From an uncultured Saprospiraceae bacterium (GTDB taxonomy: Bacteria > Bacteroidota > Bacteroidia > Chitinophagales > Saprospiraceae): a DNA stretch of 64,000 bases. The stretch is from assembly GCA_937941765.1 (NCBI GenBank), contig CALDGQ010000021.1:44417-108416 (forward strand), read 5' to 3'. The notes beneath the pieces were generated by a model. That model was not told the origin of the DNA. It saw only the letters and a list, made by a program, of their open reading frames with translations, and made no database searches. The translations under genes were made by a program, and so were the position numbers. Shown here piece after piece: positions 54,517 to 63,863 of the stretch; position 1 is the stretch's first letter, and each line of letters begins with the position of its first letter.

Positions 54517-56286
54517 ATGAATAAACTTCCATTTCTTTTAGCAATTCTTTTATTATCATTTTTGTCTTGCAAAGTAGATCCTAAAGATACAACTACGGAA
54601 GTAGCCGATTCACGCGAAAATGTAGTTCGACTTCATTATAAATCTGAACCAGATAAATTGAATCCTATGTTATCTAGGAGTGGTTATGCTACTAGAATTA
54701 ATGATTTGATTTTTCAAACAATGGTGGAAGCTGATCCGCATACCTTGGAATTGCAACCAATGTTGGCCAAATCGTTAGCAGTAGAAAAGGAGATTACAGA
54801 AGGTAAATATAAGGGCGGATATTCTTATAGTTACGAAATTCATGATGAAGCAGTTTGGGACAATGGCTCACCAATTACCGGACACGATTACGCTTTTACT
54901 TTAAAAATGGTTTACAATCCTCAAGTAAATTCCTCCGTCTGGAGAGGCTATTTCTCCTTTATCAAAGATGTCATCGTTGATGAAACCAATCCTAAGAAAT
55001 TCAAAGTGATGACAGACAAATACTACATGTCTGCAGGCTATGCATCAGGAGCATTCTACATCTACCCCCAATACAAATACGATCCAAAAGGAATCATGAA
55101 GAACTATGCATTAGTAGATCTAACGGATCCTGAAAAATCTGCCAATCTAGGTAAGACGGATAAGCAACTTCAGGAATTTGCTACCGAATTTCATGCTACT
55201 AAATTCTCTCATGAAGTTGAAAATATCGGCGGTAGTGGTCCATACAAATTGTCCGCATGGAAAGCAGGGGAAGTCATCCAATTGGATAAAAAAGAAAATT
55301 GGTGGGGAACTGTACTTGCTTCAAAATACCCTCTGTTGCGTGCATATCCTACTCAATTTTTGATTGAAGCGATAGTAGATCCTGCAACTGCAACTACGAA
55401 ATTGAAAGATGGAGGCTTTGATGTTATGTCTGAAGTTTCTCCTGAATTATTTCTAGAATTAAAAAACAATGAATTGACGGCAAAGAATTTTAATTTTTAT
55501 ACGCCAGAGGCAACCGCAAATTATTACTTTGTATTCAACAATCAAAACCCGAAACTTGACGATAAAAGAGTTCGTAAAGCATTAACACACTTATTGAATA
55601 GAGATAAAGCAGTAGAAACAGCTATGGCTGGAATGGGTGTAAAAGTAGATGGTCCGATTCATCCTACCAAACCTTACTTCCACAAAAACCTAAAAAAGTA
55701 CAACTTCGATATCAATGCTGCAAAAACATTGTTATCTGAAGCAGGCTGGAAAGACAGCAATGGCGATGGTACACTGGATAAAGTCATCAATGGAGAAAAA
55801 ACTGAATTGAACTTAGATGTTTTTGTAACAGCGAACCCACTAGGAAAAGAGACCGCACTTATCTGGAAAGCAGATGCTAAAAAGGCAGGTGTTAATTTAG
55901 AAGTCATCCAAAAAGATTTTAGAAAAATACAAGCCAATGAATTGCGAAGAAGAGAATATGATATTTGTGTTGCTGGTGTTGCTCAATCCGCTTCTGCAGA
56001 TGATCCATATCAAAGATGGCATTCTGATAGTAATACACCCGACGGTTCTAATATCCAATCTTTTGAAAATGAAGAAGCCGATCAACTTATTGAAGACATA
56101 AGAGAAACGAAAGATGTTGATCTTAGAAAAGAAAAATATTTACGTTTCCAAGAAATCATAAATGAGGAGCAACCAGTTTGTTTCTTATTTGCACCTACAG
56201 AACGAGTTATCATTCACAAAAAATACGATACGAAAGCAACGCTTAGACGACCTGGCTATTTTCCGAATTTACTTAAATTGAAATAG
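54517..56286 (+). CDS. Peptide ABC transporter substrate-binding lipoprotein (SBP_bac_5)
   Basis: A 589-aa lipoprotein of the OppA/DppA type. The ATG at 54517 opens a lipoprotein signal (NKLPFLLAILLLSFLSC, Cys18) followed by KVDPKDTT; a TTG in frame at 54478 lies inside the -7 box and is rejected. Body motifs: LHYKSEPDKLNPMLSRSGYATRI, WDNGSPITGHDYAFTLKMV, NIGGSGPYKLSAWKAGEVI, DKRVRKALTHLLNRDKAVETAM and KDSNGDGTLDKVING. It captures oligopeptides in the periplasm. The two permeases follow, but no ATPase genes are present here. Confidence 0.93.
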   Translation: MNKLPFLLAILLLSFLSCKVDPKDTTTEVADSRENVVRLHYKSEPDKLNPMLSRSGYATRINDLIFQTMVEADPHTLELQPMLAKSLAVEKEITEGKYKGGYSYSYEIHDEAVWDNGSPITGHDYAFTLKMVYNPQVNSSVWRGYFSFIKDVIVDETNPKKFKVMTDKYYMSAGYASGAFYIYPQYKYDPKGIMKNYALVDLTDPEKSANLGKTDKQLQEFATEFHATKFSHEVENIGGSGPYKLSAWKAGEVIQLDKKENWWGTVLASKYPLLRAYPTQFLIEAIVDPATATTKLKDGGFDVMSEVSPELFLELKNNELTAKNFNFYTPEATANYYFVFNNQNPKLDDKRVRKALTHLLNRDKAVETAMAGMGVKVDGPIHPTKPYFHKNLKKYNFDINAAKTLLSEAGWKDSNGDGTLDKVINGEKTELNLDVFVTANPLGKETALIWKADAKKAGVNLEVIQKDFRKIQANELRRREYDICVAGVAQSASADDPYQRWHSDSNTPDGSNIQSFENEEADQLIEDIRETKDVDLRKEKYLRFQEIINEEQPVCFLFAPTERVIIHKKYDTKATLRRPGYFPNLLKLK

Positions 56287-56307
56287 TGTTCTAAATAAGA
56301 GGACTTC

Positions 56308-57741
56308 ATGCTAACTTATCTTCTTAAACGCATCCTCCTATTTATCCCAACTTTATTGATCATATCGTTGGTGGCTTTTGCAATGAGTAAAGCTACAGAT
56401 GATGATCCGCTAATAAGATTAAACCCGCAGGCGAACAATATGCCAAGCTTTCGGAATGATGCTTTGTATCAAAAGAGAGCTTTTCAAAAAACGGCTCAAG
56501 AATTAAATTTAAACAAACCTACTTTTTATTTCAATTTCACTGCTGCAGCTTACCCAGATACACTTTATCGTATTCTCCTAAAAAATGATCGGAGCATTGC
56601 AAAAAAACTAATCAGTCAATATGGAAACTGGAATTACATAACAACGTATCAACATCAATTAGATAGGTTGGTGGATAAATTATTTGATCTACCTGACCAA
56701 GTGAAAAGAACTACCAAAAATAAAATTCGAAACGATATTTTAACAACAAAAGTCAGTTATAAAGACAAACGCATCCAAAGTTTCCTTTCAGGTTTAGACT
56801 CAAAAATCCGTCAAGATAGTGTTTTAAATCAGTATCTTAGAAATGAAATGGATGCAGTTGCAACTAGTTATCAAAATGTAAAATCAAAAGCTACTCCGTC
56901 AAAATTATGGGTTCCATCATTTCGATGGTATGGTTTCGACAATCAATACCACCATTGGATTACCTCTTTTTTGACCGGAAATTTTGGCATCTCTTATGTA
57001 GATGGACGACCCGTAACTAGCAAAATAAAAAGTGCCTTGTCTTGGACTTTAATGTTCAACTTGATTTCTATTTTTCTAGCTTATTTGATTTCCATCCCAC
57101 TAGGTGTCGTTGCTGCTGCAAAAAAGAACTCAACTTTCGACAAGACATCTACGTTGATTACTTTTCTACTTTTTTCTCTACCTTCTTTTTGGGTTGCTAC
57201 GATGTTAGTAATGTTTTTTACAACACCAGAATACGGAAGTTGGACCAATATTTTTCCTTCAATTGGAATTGGAAAAAATTATGGAAATCAATCTAGTTGG
57301 GAACAATTTTGGGATGTGGCAGCCCACATGATCTTGCCTTTATTTTGTTTGACTTATTCCGCATTGGCATTTATCAGTCGACAAGTAAGAGGTGGCATGC
57401 TTGATATTTTCCAGCAAGATTTTATTAGGACAGCAAAAGCAAAAGGAGTTTCAGAAAAGAAAGTAGTATGGAAACATGCATTTAGAAATTCATTGTTTCC
57501 GATTATCACCATGTTTGCAGCAGTATTTCCAGCAACTTTAGCTGGCTCCGTCGTAATAGAAATTATATTTCAAATTCCAGGAATGGGTCGATTGGCATTT
57601 GATGCTATTATGAACGAAGATTGGTCAGTTGTATTTTCTGTATTGATGCTCGCTGCAATCCTCACAATAATTGGTAATTTGGTGGCAGATATGCTATATG
57701 CATTGGCAGATCCAAGAGTAACTTTTAGTTCAAAAAATTAA
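56308..57741 (+). CDS. ABC transporter permease, OppB/DppB type
   Basis: A 477-aa inner-membrane permease. The first helix (LLFIPTLLIISLVAFAM) is followed by a periplasmic insert of ~165 residues, then five helices with the coupling (EAA-like) loop GGMLDIFQQDFIRTAKAKG and SEKKVVWKHAFRNSL before TMFAAVFPATLAGSVVIEIIFQIPGMG. Typical OppB/DppB proteins are 310-340 aa, so the long insert is unusual but I recall it in Bacteroidota homologues. It lies 22 bp after the binding-protein gene. Confidence 0.93.
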   Translation: MLTYLLKRILLFIPTLLIISLVAFAMSKATDDDPLIRLNPQANNMPSFRNDALYQKRAFQKTAQELNLNKPTFYFNFTAAAYPDTLYRILLKNDRSIAKKLISQYGNWNYITTYQHQLDRLVDKLFDLPDQVKRTTKNKIRNDILTTKVSYKDKRIQSFLSGLDSKIRQDSVLNQYLRNEMDAVATSYQNVKSKATPSKLWVPSFRWYGFDNQYHHWITSFLTGNFGISYVDGRPVTSKIKSALSWTLMFNLISIFLAYLISIPLGVVAAAKKNSTFDKTSTLITFLLFSLPSFWVATMLVMFFTTPEYGSWTNIFPSIGIGKNYGNQSSWEQFWDVAAHMILPLFCLTYSALAFISRQVRGGMLDIFQQDFIRTAKAKGVSEKKVVWKHAFRNSLFPIITMFAAVFPATLAGSVVIEIIFQIPGMGRLAFDAIMNEDWSVVFSVLMLAAILTIIGNLVADMLYALADPRVTFSSKN

Positions 57742-57755
57742 TTCTCTATTAATCC

Positions 57756-59042
57756 ATGTCAACCGGTTCCAATATAATGAAAGAGGAAGCTGCTTCATAT
57801 AGCGGGGGTGGATATTGGTACACCATCAAAAAACATTTCAAAAAAAGTCGGTCTTCTAAATGGTCTTTGCGAATACTAATTGTGTTATTATTCATTGCCC
57901 TTTTTTCAGATTTTATTGCCAATGAAAAACCATTGTATTGTCAAATTGATGGGGTGACTTCATTTCCTGTTTTGAAAAATTATTTAGTAAAAACTAAGTT
58001 ATCAAAATGGCCTCCTCAACTGCTTAATATGGATTGGAGCAATGCGGATTATAATAAAGTAATTTTTGCACCAATCCCCTACTCTGCTACTACCATGGAT
58101 ATGAATAACACCGGTTACATAAGTCCATTTGGAAAACAAGATGTGAAATCGAAAAGATTTTGGCATTGGTTGGGTACGGATAAATTAGGTCGGGATACAT
58201 TGGCAGGAATGATTGCAGGAACCAGAACAGCCATGTTGGTAGGTGTCATTGCAATGTCGATTGCAACTATTATTGGTTTGTTTTTTGGAACCATTGCTGG
58301 ATACTTTGGAGATAATAAATTTAAATTGACTAGGGCTCAATTGTTGATGAATATCATCGCTTTGGTCTTTGCGATCTTTTTCGCTTTTATTGCACGTCAA
58401 TATGTTTTAGCTGAAGGCAACACTTTATTCGAATTATTTAAAAGTTTACTAATCTTCGTTTCCGTATTTATATTGTTTAATTTGTTGGCATCCATACTGA
58501 ATTTTATTCCATTTCTCAAAAAAGAAGTTACCATTCCTATCGATATCCTCATTATGCGTTTAATAGAAGTCATGAATTCCATTCCAGGATTATTGTTTCT
58601 ATTAGCAATGCTAGCAATTATCAAGCATCCTTCCATTTTGTATGTTATGTTATTTATCGGATTGTTGAGGTGGACAGGCATTGCAAGATTTGTTCGTGCT
58701 GAATTATTAAGAATCAGAAATTTGAAATACATAGAGGCGACAGAAGCTTTTGGATTTAAAACGATGCGCATTATTGTCAAGCATGCCATACCGAATGCGA
58801 TTACACCCGTTCTAATTACGATCGCATTTGGGATTGCATCCGCTATATTATTAGAAGCCTTCTTATCTTTTTTAGGAATTGGTGTTGGACCCGAAGAGGT
58901 CACTTGGGGATCGATGCTAAGTCATGCTCGAACTAATTTCTCCGCTTGGTGGTTAGCAATCTTTCCTGGAATCGCCATTTTCATTACCGTCACCGTATTC
59001 AATTTGATTGGAGAAGGATTGACAAATGCGGTGAAGCGGTGA
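57756..59042 (+). CDS. ABC transporter permease, OppC/DppC type
   Basis: A 428-aa inner-membrane permease, partner of the preceding OppB-type protein. It has the N-terminal basic segment KKHFKKSRSSKWSLRI, first helix, the family motif HWLGTDKLGRDTLAGMIAGTRTAMLVG, an insert of ~55 residues with two extra helices around residues 200-250, and the coupling loop LRIRNLKYIEATEAFGFKTMRIIVKHAIPNAITPVLI followed by EAFLSFLGIGVGPEEVTWG. Gap to the previous gene is 14 bp. The ATPases (DppD/DppF) must be encoded elsewhere. Confidence 0.93.
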   Translation: MSTGSNIMKEEAASYSGGGYWYTIKKHFKKSRSSKWSLRILIVLLFIALFSDFIANEKPLYCQIDGVTSFPVLKNYLVKTKLSKWPPQLLNMDWSNADYNKVIFAPIPYSATTMDMNNTGYISPFGKQDVKSKRFWHWLGTDKLGRDTLAGMIAGTRTAMLVGVIAMSIATIIGLFFGTIAGYFGDNKFKLTRAQLLMNIIALVFAIFFAFIARQYVLAEGNTLFELFKSLLIFVSVFILFNLLASILNFIPFLKKEVTIPIDILIMRLIEVMNSIPGLLFLLAMLAIIKHPSILYVMLFIGLLRWTGIARFVRAELLRIRNLKYIEATEAFGFKTMRIIVKHAIPNAITPVLITIAFGIASAILLEAFLSFLGIGVGPEEVTWGSMLSHARTNFSAWWLAIFPGIAIFITVTVFNLIGEGLTNAVKR

Positions 59043-59118
59043 GTTGGTAGGATATTTTTTTTAGAATTCTTTTCCAGATGAGATAGAACTTTACTTTCCT
59101 TAAATAATTTGGAAGTTG

Positions 59119-59212
59119 GTTACTAGTTATTGGTATTTTGAAAGGCAGGAGTGAAGGCGCACATTAGGTACGCGTCCTCACTCCTGCCGTTCAAATACCA
59201 ATAACTAGTAAC
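59119..59212. repeat. Long palindrome between convergent genes
   Basis: The arms 59119-59160 and 59172-59212 pair over most of their length: GTTACTAGTTATTGGTATTT with its complement at the ends, then GGCAGGAGTGA / TCACTCCTGCC, with a few mismatches and an 11-nt loop. It lies between the convergent permease and small-lipoprotein genes. No copy of its sequence was noticed elsewhere in the window. Confidence 0.7.
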
Positions 59213-59232
59213 AGAAGAAAAAGAAAAACTAT

Positions 59233-59436
59233 CTAGTTTTTCTTTTTCTTCTTCCTCATCGTCTTAGGAAACAAATTAGATTTTCCCTTTTTAGTCGGAA
59301 ATTGCCCTTTCTTATCGAGCTTCACATGTGCGTTTTCAGTTGATGGACAACCAGTCTTTTTACTGCAAGAACTCATCCCAATAGTGATGGTTAGAGAAAA
59401 AAAGCAAATCGATAGTAATTGAATTATCTTTTTCAT
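59233..59436 (-). CDS. Small lipoprotein, basic C-terminus
   Basis: A 67-aa lipoprotein with signal KKIIQLLSICFFSLTITIGMSSC (lipid Cys at residue 24) and a mature part of 43 residues containing SKKTGCPSTENAHVKLDKKG and ending in a lysine cluster (KKKKKN). The pattern CxKKTGCPS with a basic tail resembles small lipoproteins that I recall in Bacteroidota; no function is known. It is alone between a palindrome and the HU gene. Confidence 0.7.
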   Translation of the reverse strand: MKKIIQLLSICFFSLTITIGMSSCSKKTGCPSTENAHVKLDKKGQFPTKKGKSNLFPKTMRKKKKKN

Positions 59437-59567
59437 GAAATTATCTGTTATATTAGCTATTGCTAATAACGTTTATTTTGTTGACAATAGTCTTTAATTT
59501 ACGACGAAATTAGTGCCAAACAGATAGATACTCCTGCTTTTATTGTCTAATTAATACTAGAGAAATT

Positions 59568-59861
59568 ATGAACAAAGGAGATCTGATCACAATTGTGGCC
59601 GAGGAAGCTGACATTCCTTACAACCACGCGACTGAAGTATTAAATACGTTATTAGATGCTATTTCTGATAGCTTGAAAGAAGGGAAAAAAGTTTCCATCC
59701 ATGGTTTTGGAGTATTTACTTTGTTTCATCGGGAATCTCGACCAGGAAGAAACCCGAAAACAGAGGAAATGATTATTGTTCCTGAAAAAAACCTTGTCAA
59801 ATTCAAGCCTGGTACAGAATTGTTGAATAACGTAAATGCTGAATTCCAGCAACCAGATTAA
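59568..59861 (+). CDS. HU/IHF family DNA-binding protein
   Basis: A 97-aa histone-like protein that bends and compacts DNA. It shows MNKGDLITIVAEEADIPYNHATEVLNTLLDAI (read in two halves) forming the dimer helices, KKVSIHGFGVFTLFHRESRPGRNPKT with the conserved arm motif GRNP, and FKPGTELLNNV at the end. Start ATG at 59568. Confidence 0.94.
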   Translation: MNKGDLITIVAEEADIPYNHATEVLNTLLDAISDSLKEGKKVSIHGFGVFTLFHRESRPGRNPKTEEMIIVPEKNLVKFKPGTELLNNVNAEFQQPD

Positions 59862-59902
59862 TTTAAAGCCATCCATCATTTTCCTTTCCAAAATGTTATT
59901 AA

Positions 59903-59937
59903 TTTGATGCTATAGTATCTAAATTAATTTACCTTTG
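59903..59937 (+). promoter_or_regulatory. Candidate promoter of the transketolase genes
   Basis: TTTG (59903-59906) and TACCTTTG (59930-59937), an exact TAnnTTTG match, are 23 bp apart and lie 36 bp before the transketolase ATG at 59973. Confidence 0.55.
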
Positions 59938-59972
59938 CGCATGCTAATCTTCATCTAATAGCATCCGTTATT

Positions 59973-60836
59973 ATGGCCGAAATTCAAGAACTTAAATCTA
60001 CTGCAAGTCAAGTACGAAGAGACATTATTCGTATGGTTTACTATGCAACTTGTGGACATCCTGGTGCATCTCTTGGCTGCACTGAATTTTTAACTGCACT
60101 CTATTTTGAAGTGATGGATCATGATCCAAAATTCAATATGGATGGTAAAAATGAAGATGTCTTTTTTCTTTCCAATGGACATATCTCACCACTTTGGTAT
60201 AGTATATTATCCCGAAGCGGTTATTTTGAAAGAGATGAAATGTCCACTTTCCGAAAATTAAATTCTAGACTTCAAGGACACCCTGCAACACACGAAGGAT
60301 TACCTGGTGTACGGGTTGCTTCTGGTTCTTTAGGACAAGGATTGTCGGTGGCAGTCGGTACTGCTTTGGCCAAAAAATTAGACAACGATTCTAAAACAGT
60401 ATACGTACTTACTGGTGATGGTGAATTGCAAGAAGGACAAAATTGGGAAGCGATCATGTTTGCTGCACATCACAAAGTAGACAATCTTATTGCTACGGTT
60501 GACTGGAATGGTCAACAAATTGATGGTTCCAATGATGATGTCCTGTCATTAGGAGATTTGCCAGGCAAATGGAGAACATTCGGCTGGGAAGTGTTAGAAA
60601 TGGATGGTAATATCATGGAAGAAGTTTTAACAACTTTGAAAAAAGCAAAGGCATTAACTGGTAAAGGAAAACCAATCGTGATTTTAATGAAAACGTCAAT
60701 GGGTCATGGTGTTGACTTCATGGCAGGTACCCACAAATGGCACGGTAAAGCTCCTAACAAAGAACAAGCAATTGCTGCATTGGCGCAACTGGAAGAAACG
60801 TTAGGTGATTATGTTTACGAAAATGGAGACGTATAA
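59973..60836 (+). CDS. tktA: Transketolase, N-terminal subunit
   Basis: A 287-aa subunit carrying the thiamine-diphosphate pyrophosphate-binding domain of transketolase, which moves two-carbon units in the pentose phosphate pathway. Motifs are CGHPGASLGCTEFLTALYF, GHISPLWYSILSRSG, QGHPATHEGLPGVRVASGSLGQGLS and the ThDP signature TGDGELQEGQNWEAIMFAAHHKVDNL with DWNGQQIDG. The pyrimidine-binding and C-terminal domains are encoded by the next gene. A split transketolase is common in Bacteroidota. Gap to the partner is 3 bp. Confidence 0.95.
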   Translation: MAEIQELKSTASQVRRDIIRMVYYATCGHPGASLGCTEFLTALYFEVMDHDPKFNMDGKNEDVFFLSNGHISPLWYSILSRSGYFERDEMSTFRKLNSRLQGHPATHEGLPGVRVASGSLGQGLSVAVGTALAKKLDNDSKTVYVLTGDGELQEGQNWEAIMFAAHHKVDNLIATVDWNGQQIDGSNDDVLSLGDLPGKWRTFGWEVLEMDGNIMEEVLTTLKKAKALTGKGKPIVILMKTSMGHGVDFMAGTHKWHGKAPNKEQAIAALAQLEETLGDYVYENGDV

Positions 60837-60839
60837 ACT

Positions 60840-61796
60840 ATGAAAGATCAAGCAATCAAAATTGAAAAGAAATCAACTAGAGATGGATTTGGCGCTGGGC
60901 TCTATGAAGTCGGAGTCAAACACAACAATGCAGTTGCATTATGTGCGGATTTAGTTGGATCATTGAAAATGCAAAAATTCATCGATGCCTTTCCAGAAAG
61001 ATTTTTTCAAGTCGGTGTGGCAGAAGCGAACATGATGGGTGTGGCAGCTGGACTAGCAATTGGTGGAAAAATTCCTTTTACTGGAACATTCGCCAACTTC
61101 TCTACTGGGCGTGTTTATGATCAAATCCGTCAGTCGATTGCATATTCCCACAAAAATGTAAAAGTGTGTGCCTCTCATGCTGGTTTGTCATTGGGTGAAG
61201 ATGGTGCAACTCATCAGATTTTGGAAGATGTTGGAATGATGAAAATGTTACCAGGATTTACGGTCATCAATCCTTGTGATTATAATCAAACTAAAGCAGC
61301 AACTATTGCGATTGCTGAACATCATGGGCCGGTCTATTTAAGATTTGGAAGACCAAGTTGGCCAGTATTCACTGATCCTGATGCGAAGTTTGAAATCGGA
61401 AAAGCAGTGAAAATGAAGGACGGAAAAGATGTCAGTGTTTTTGCAACTGGACATTTGGTTTGGAATGCACTACAGGCTGCGGAACAATTAGAAAAAGAAG
61501 GTATCTCTTGTGATGTCATTAATATTCATACAATCAAGCCGTTGGACGAAGCTGCGATTTTAGCCTCTGTTAAAAAAACAGGTTGTGTTGTTTCTTGTGA
61601 GGAACATCAAAGAAATGGTGGTCTAGGAGACAGTATTGCACAATTGTTAGCACAAAATCTTCCGACTCCTATGGAGTATGTTGCCGTCAATGATACCTTT
61701 GGCGAAAGTGGAACCCCAACCGATCTATTAGACAAATATGGGCTTGGCATAAAAGATGTACTACAAGCCATTAAGACTGTTATCAAAAAGAAATAA
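60840..61796 (+). CDS. tktB: Transketolase, C-terminal subunit
   Basis: A 318-aa partner of the preceding subunit. It contains the pyrimidine-binding domain (ALCADLVGSLKMQKF, FFQVGVAEANMMGVAAGLAIGG with the activating Glu, PFTGTFANFSTGRVYDQIRQS, SHAGLSLGEDGATHQILED) and the C-terminal domain (VSVFATGHLVWNALQAAEQL, VINIHTIKPLDEAAI, EEHQRNGGLGD). It is translated immediately after the N-terminal subunit and is followed 10 bp later by the PLP enzyme, so all three may form one operon. Confidence 0.95.
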   Translation: MKDQAIKIEKKSTRDGFGAGLYEVGVKHNNAVALCADLVGSLKMQKFIDAFPERFFQVGVAEANMMGVAAGLAIGGKIPFTGTFANFSTGRVYDQIRQSIAYSHKNVKVCASHAGLSLGEDGATHQILEDVGMMKMLPGFTVINPCDYNQTKAATIAIAEHHGPVYLRFGRPSWPVFTDPDAKFEIGKAVKMKDGKDVSVFATGHLVWNALQAAEQLEKEGISCDVINIHTIKPLDEAAILASVKKTGCVVSCEEHQRNGGLGDSIAQLLAQNLPTPMEYVAVNDTFGESGTPTDLLDKYGLGIKDVLQAIKTVIKKK

Positions 61797-61805
61797 TACA
61801 TAATA

Positions 61806-62951
61806 ATGAAGTTTGGCACAAAAGTAATCCACGCTGGTATCGAACCTGATCCAAGCACCGGTGCAATTATGACACCGATTTTTCAAACCTCTACTTACGT
61901 GCAAGATGCACCAGGTAAACACAAAGGTTATGAATACGCACGAACACAAAATCCAACAAGAGGTACACTTGAAAAGAATTTAGCCGCACTCGAAAATGGA
62001 ATAGACGCGATTTGCTTTAGTAGTGGATTGGCAGCAATGGATGCTATCTTGAAAACAATGAATCCTGGGGATGAAATTATCTCTACCAATGATTTGTACG
62101 GTGGCTCTTATCGTTTGATGACCAAAATCTACGAGAAGTTTGGAATCAAGTCTGTTTTTGTTGACATGACCAATCCTGCCAACGTCAAAAAAGCTATTAC
62201 TAAAAAGACAAAATTAATTTGGGTAGAAACGCCTACCAATCCGATGTTGTCTATCGTCGATATCAAGAAGGTTTGCAAAGTTGCGAAAGAACATAAAGTA
62301 CAAGTTTGTGTTGACAATACTTTTGCATCTCCATTTTTACAACGCCCTTTGGACTTAGGAGCAGATATGGTTTTACATTCTGCAACTAAATATCTTGGTG
62401 GTCACTCAGATGTGATTCATGGTGTCGTCATCGTGAAAGGTAAAAAGATGGCTGAAGCATTGCGTTTTGTCCAAAATGCAGCAGGTGCCGTTCCTGGCCC
62501 ACAAGATTGCTTCTTAATTTTGAGAGGAATAAAAACATTACATTTACGTGTCGAGCGCTCTTGTAAAAATGCTAAGAAAATTGCTAAATTTTTATTGACA
62601 CATCCAAAAGTAAATAACGTCTACTATCCAGGATTCAAAGATCATCCCAATCATAAAGTCGCCAAAGCGCAAATGGATGATTTTGGTGGAATGGTTTCAT
62701 TTGATTTGGTAACAGATGATTTCAAAGTAGCAACCAAAGTGATGAGCAATACTAAGTTATTCGCATTGGCTGAATCATTAGGTGGTGTTGAGTCTTTGAT
62801 TGGCCATCCGGCTAGTATGACCCATGCCTCTATTCCTAAAAAGGAACGATTGAAAGTTGGATTGACAGATTCATTGATTCGTTTGAGTGTTGGTGTGGAA
62901 GATGTGGAAGATTTGATTGATGATTTGGAGAATGCTTTGACTAAGATATAG
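61806..62951 (+). CDS. Trans-sulfuration family PLP enzyme (cystathionine gamma-synthase/lyase)
   Basis: A 381-aa PLP-dependent enzyme of the Cys/Met metabolism family. Landmarks are [67 protein letters not shown] with Asp170, the PLP lysine Lys195 in [16 protein letters not shown] and [21 protein letters not shown]. It could be cystathionine gamma-synthase, gamma-lyase or a related lyase; they are hard to separate by sequence. It links homoserine/cysteine/methionine metabolism to the plus-strand transketolase unit. Confidence 0.93.
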   Translation: MKFGTKVIHAGIEPDPSTGAIMTPIFQTSTYVQDAPGKHKGYEYARTQNPTRGTLEKNLAALENGIDAICFSSGLAAMDAILKTMNPGDEIISTNDLYGGSYRLMTKIYEKFGIKSVFVDMTNPANVKKAITKKTKLIWVETPTNPMLSIVDIKKVCKVAKEHKVQVCVDNTFASPFLQRPLDLGADMVLHSATKYLGGHSDVIHGVVIVKGKKMAEALRFVQNAAGAVPGPQDCFLILRGIKTLHLRVERSCKNAKKIAKFLLTHPKVNNVYYPGFKDHPNHKVAKAQMDDFGGMVSFDLVTDDFKVATKVMSNTKLFALAESLGGVESLIGHPASMTHASIPKKERLKVGLTDSLIRLSVGVEDVEDLIDDLENALTKI

Positions 62952-63005
62952 ATCTACCGCCAAGAGGTTAGAAACCTCGTAGAATAAGAAATACTCGTGA
63001 AATAT

Positions 63006-63045
63006 AAATGCGTACTGATTGTTAAATTGGTGCGCATTTTTTTTT
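63006..63045 (+). terminator. Rho-independent terminator after the PLP enzyme gene
   Basis: AATGCGTAC (63007-63015) pairs with GTGCGCATT (63030-63038), one U-G wobble, and runs into nine T. It lies 55 bp downstream of the PLP enzyme stop; a smaller GAGGTT/AACCTC hairpin is at 62964-62978. Confidence 0.75.
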
Positions 63046-63164
63046 GTTTAATTTATTCGAAGTCTTATCCATAACCCGAATATTGCTGTCAGCCTAAGCA
63101 GGAAATTATGCTGAAGCCTAATAAAATTAGATAATAACAATAAGAACTGACTCACTCTTATTTG

Positions 63165-63385
63165 CTTGTCATCCCGAATTTTGGCTAGCCAAGATATTGA
63201 GGGATCAAGCAATTTAGGGCGTTTCGGATTTTGACCGTAGTGGAGAAATCTACCTCTTGTCGAAGCCGAAATTATGGAATTTTGATTAGAGCTAGATTTC
63301 TCCACAAGGTCGAAATTTGAAACGTTAAATGACTCTTGATTCTTCGACTCTTTTGCCTGTGGGCAATGTCGCTCAGAATGACAAG
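63165..63385. repeat. Large dispersed-type palindromic element
   Basis: The ends CTTGTCAT (63165-63172) and ATGACAAG (63378-63385) are inverted, and an inner perfect 13-bp pair GTGGAGAAATCTA (63240-63252) / TAGATTTCTCCAC (63293-63305) lies inside. The text GTCATnCnGAA ... GAnTCTTCGACTC ... GCTCAGAATGAC resembles the intergenic palindromes common in Bacteroidota genomes; only one copy is in this window. Confidence 0.6.
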
Positions 63386-63417
63386 AGTCATCATTAAGCA
63401 TCCGTTGTTTTGAATGA

Positions 63418-63711
63418 AAACTAATTGTTATATATTTATGCATTCATAAAGGGAAATATATAAAGCACTTAAGCGCTTTCACTAATACTCCAACATTCTC
63501 ACCACTTTACTGGGATTCATTTAAAAGATCAGGAACGATTAATACTCCCAAAAATACTGTGTCATTATTAAAAAATGTGGATGTAGTTGACTTTAGAAGT
63601 CCAAGTATTCGGCTAATTTATATCGTCCATTTTATAATTATGGATTGTGAACATATGGCAAATCTTGAGTTAGAAACATTAAGAAATAAAGCCATAGATG
63701 AAAATAACTAA
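63418..63711 (+). pseudogene. Open frame without start, possible gene remnant
   Basis: The frame is open from 63418 to a TAA at 63709-63711 and encodes sequence of normal protein composition, for example PTFSPLYWDSFKRSGT, LKNVDVVDFRSPSIRL, and ending ANLELETLRNKAIDENN. There is no ATG near its beginning; the first GTG is at 63559. No family was recognised. It may be the 3' end of a gene whose 5' part was displaced by the palindromic element just upstream. A chance frame cannot be excluded. Confidence 0.4.
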
Positions 63712-63863
63712 TTATAGTTGCTTTGTTAATTTTATAGTTATTGACTCCATTTTATCCAATTATAACCTCATTTACCCTTAATTATATGTTTTAACAAAAA
63801 ATAATTCCACCATTTTATGGAATCCGCATTTCTCGATCGTCTTAATATAAAACACGATAAGAA

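Larger units (their letters stand above)
62952..63863. other. Long intergenic stretch before radC
   Basis: About 910 bp without an intact gene. It holds a metabolic-gene terminator (63006-63045), a large palindromic repeat (63165-63385), an open but start-less frame (63418-63711) and a 150-bp AT-rich spacer before radC. A 131-codon minus frame at 63048-63443 lies across the palindrome and is rejected. Confidence 0.6.

Noticed and set aside
63048..63443. 131-codon minus-strand frame
   Set aside because: Spans the large palindrome; its SCHSERHCPQAKE and DPSISWLAKIRDD text is a translation of intergenic repeat sequence, not a protein family.
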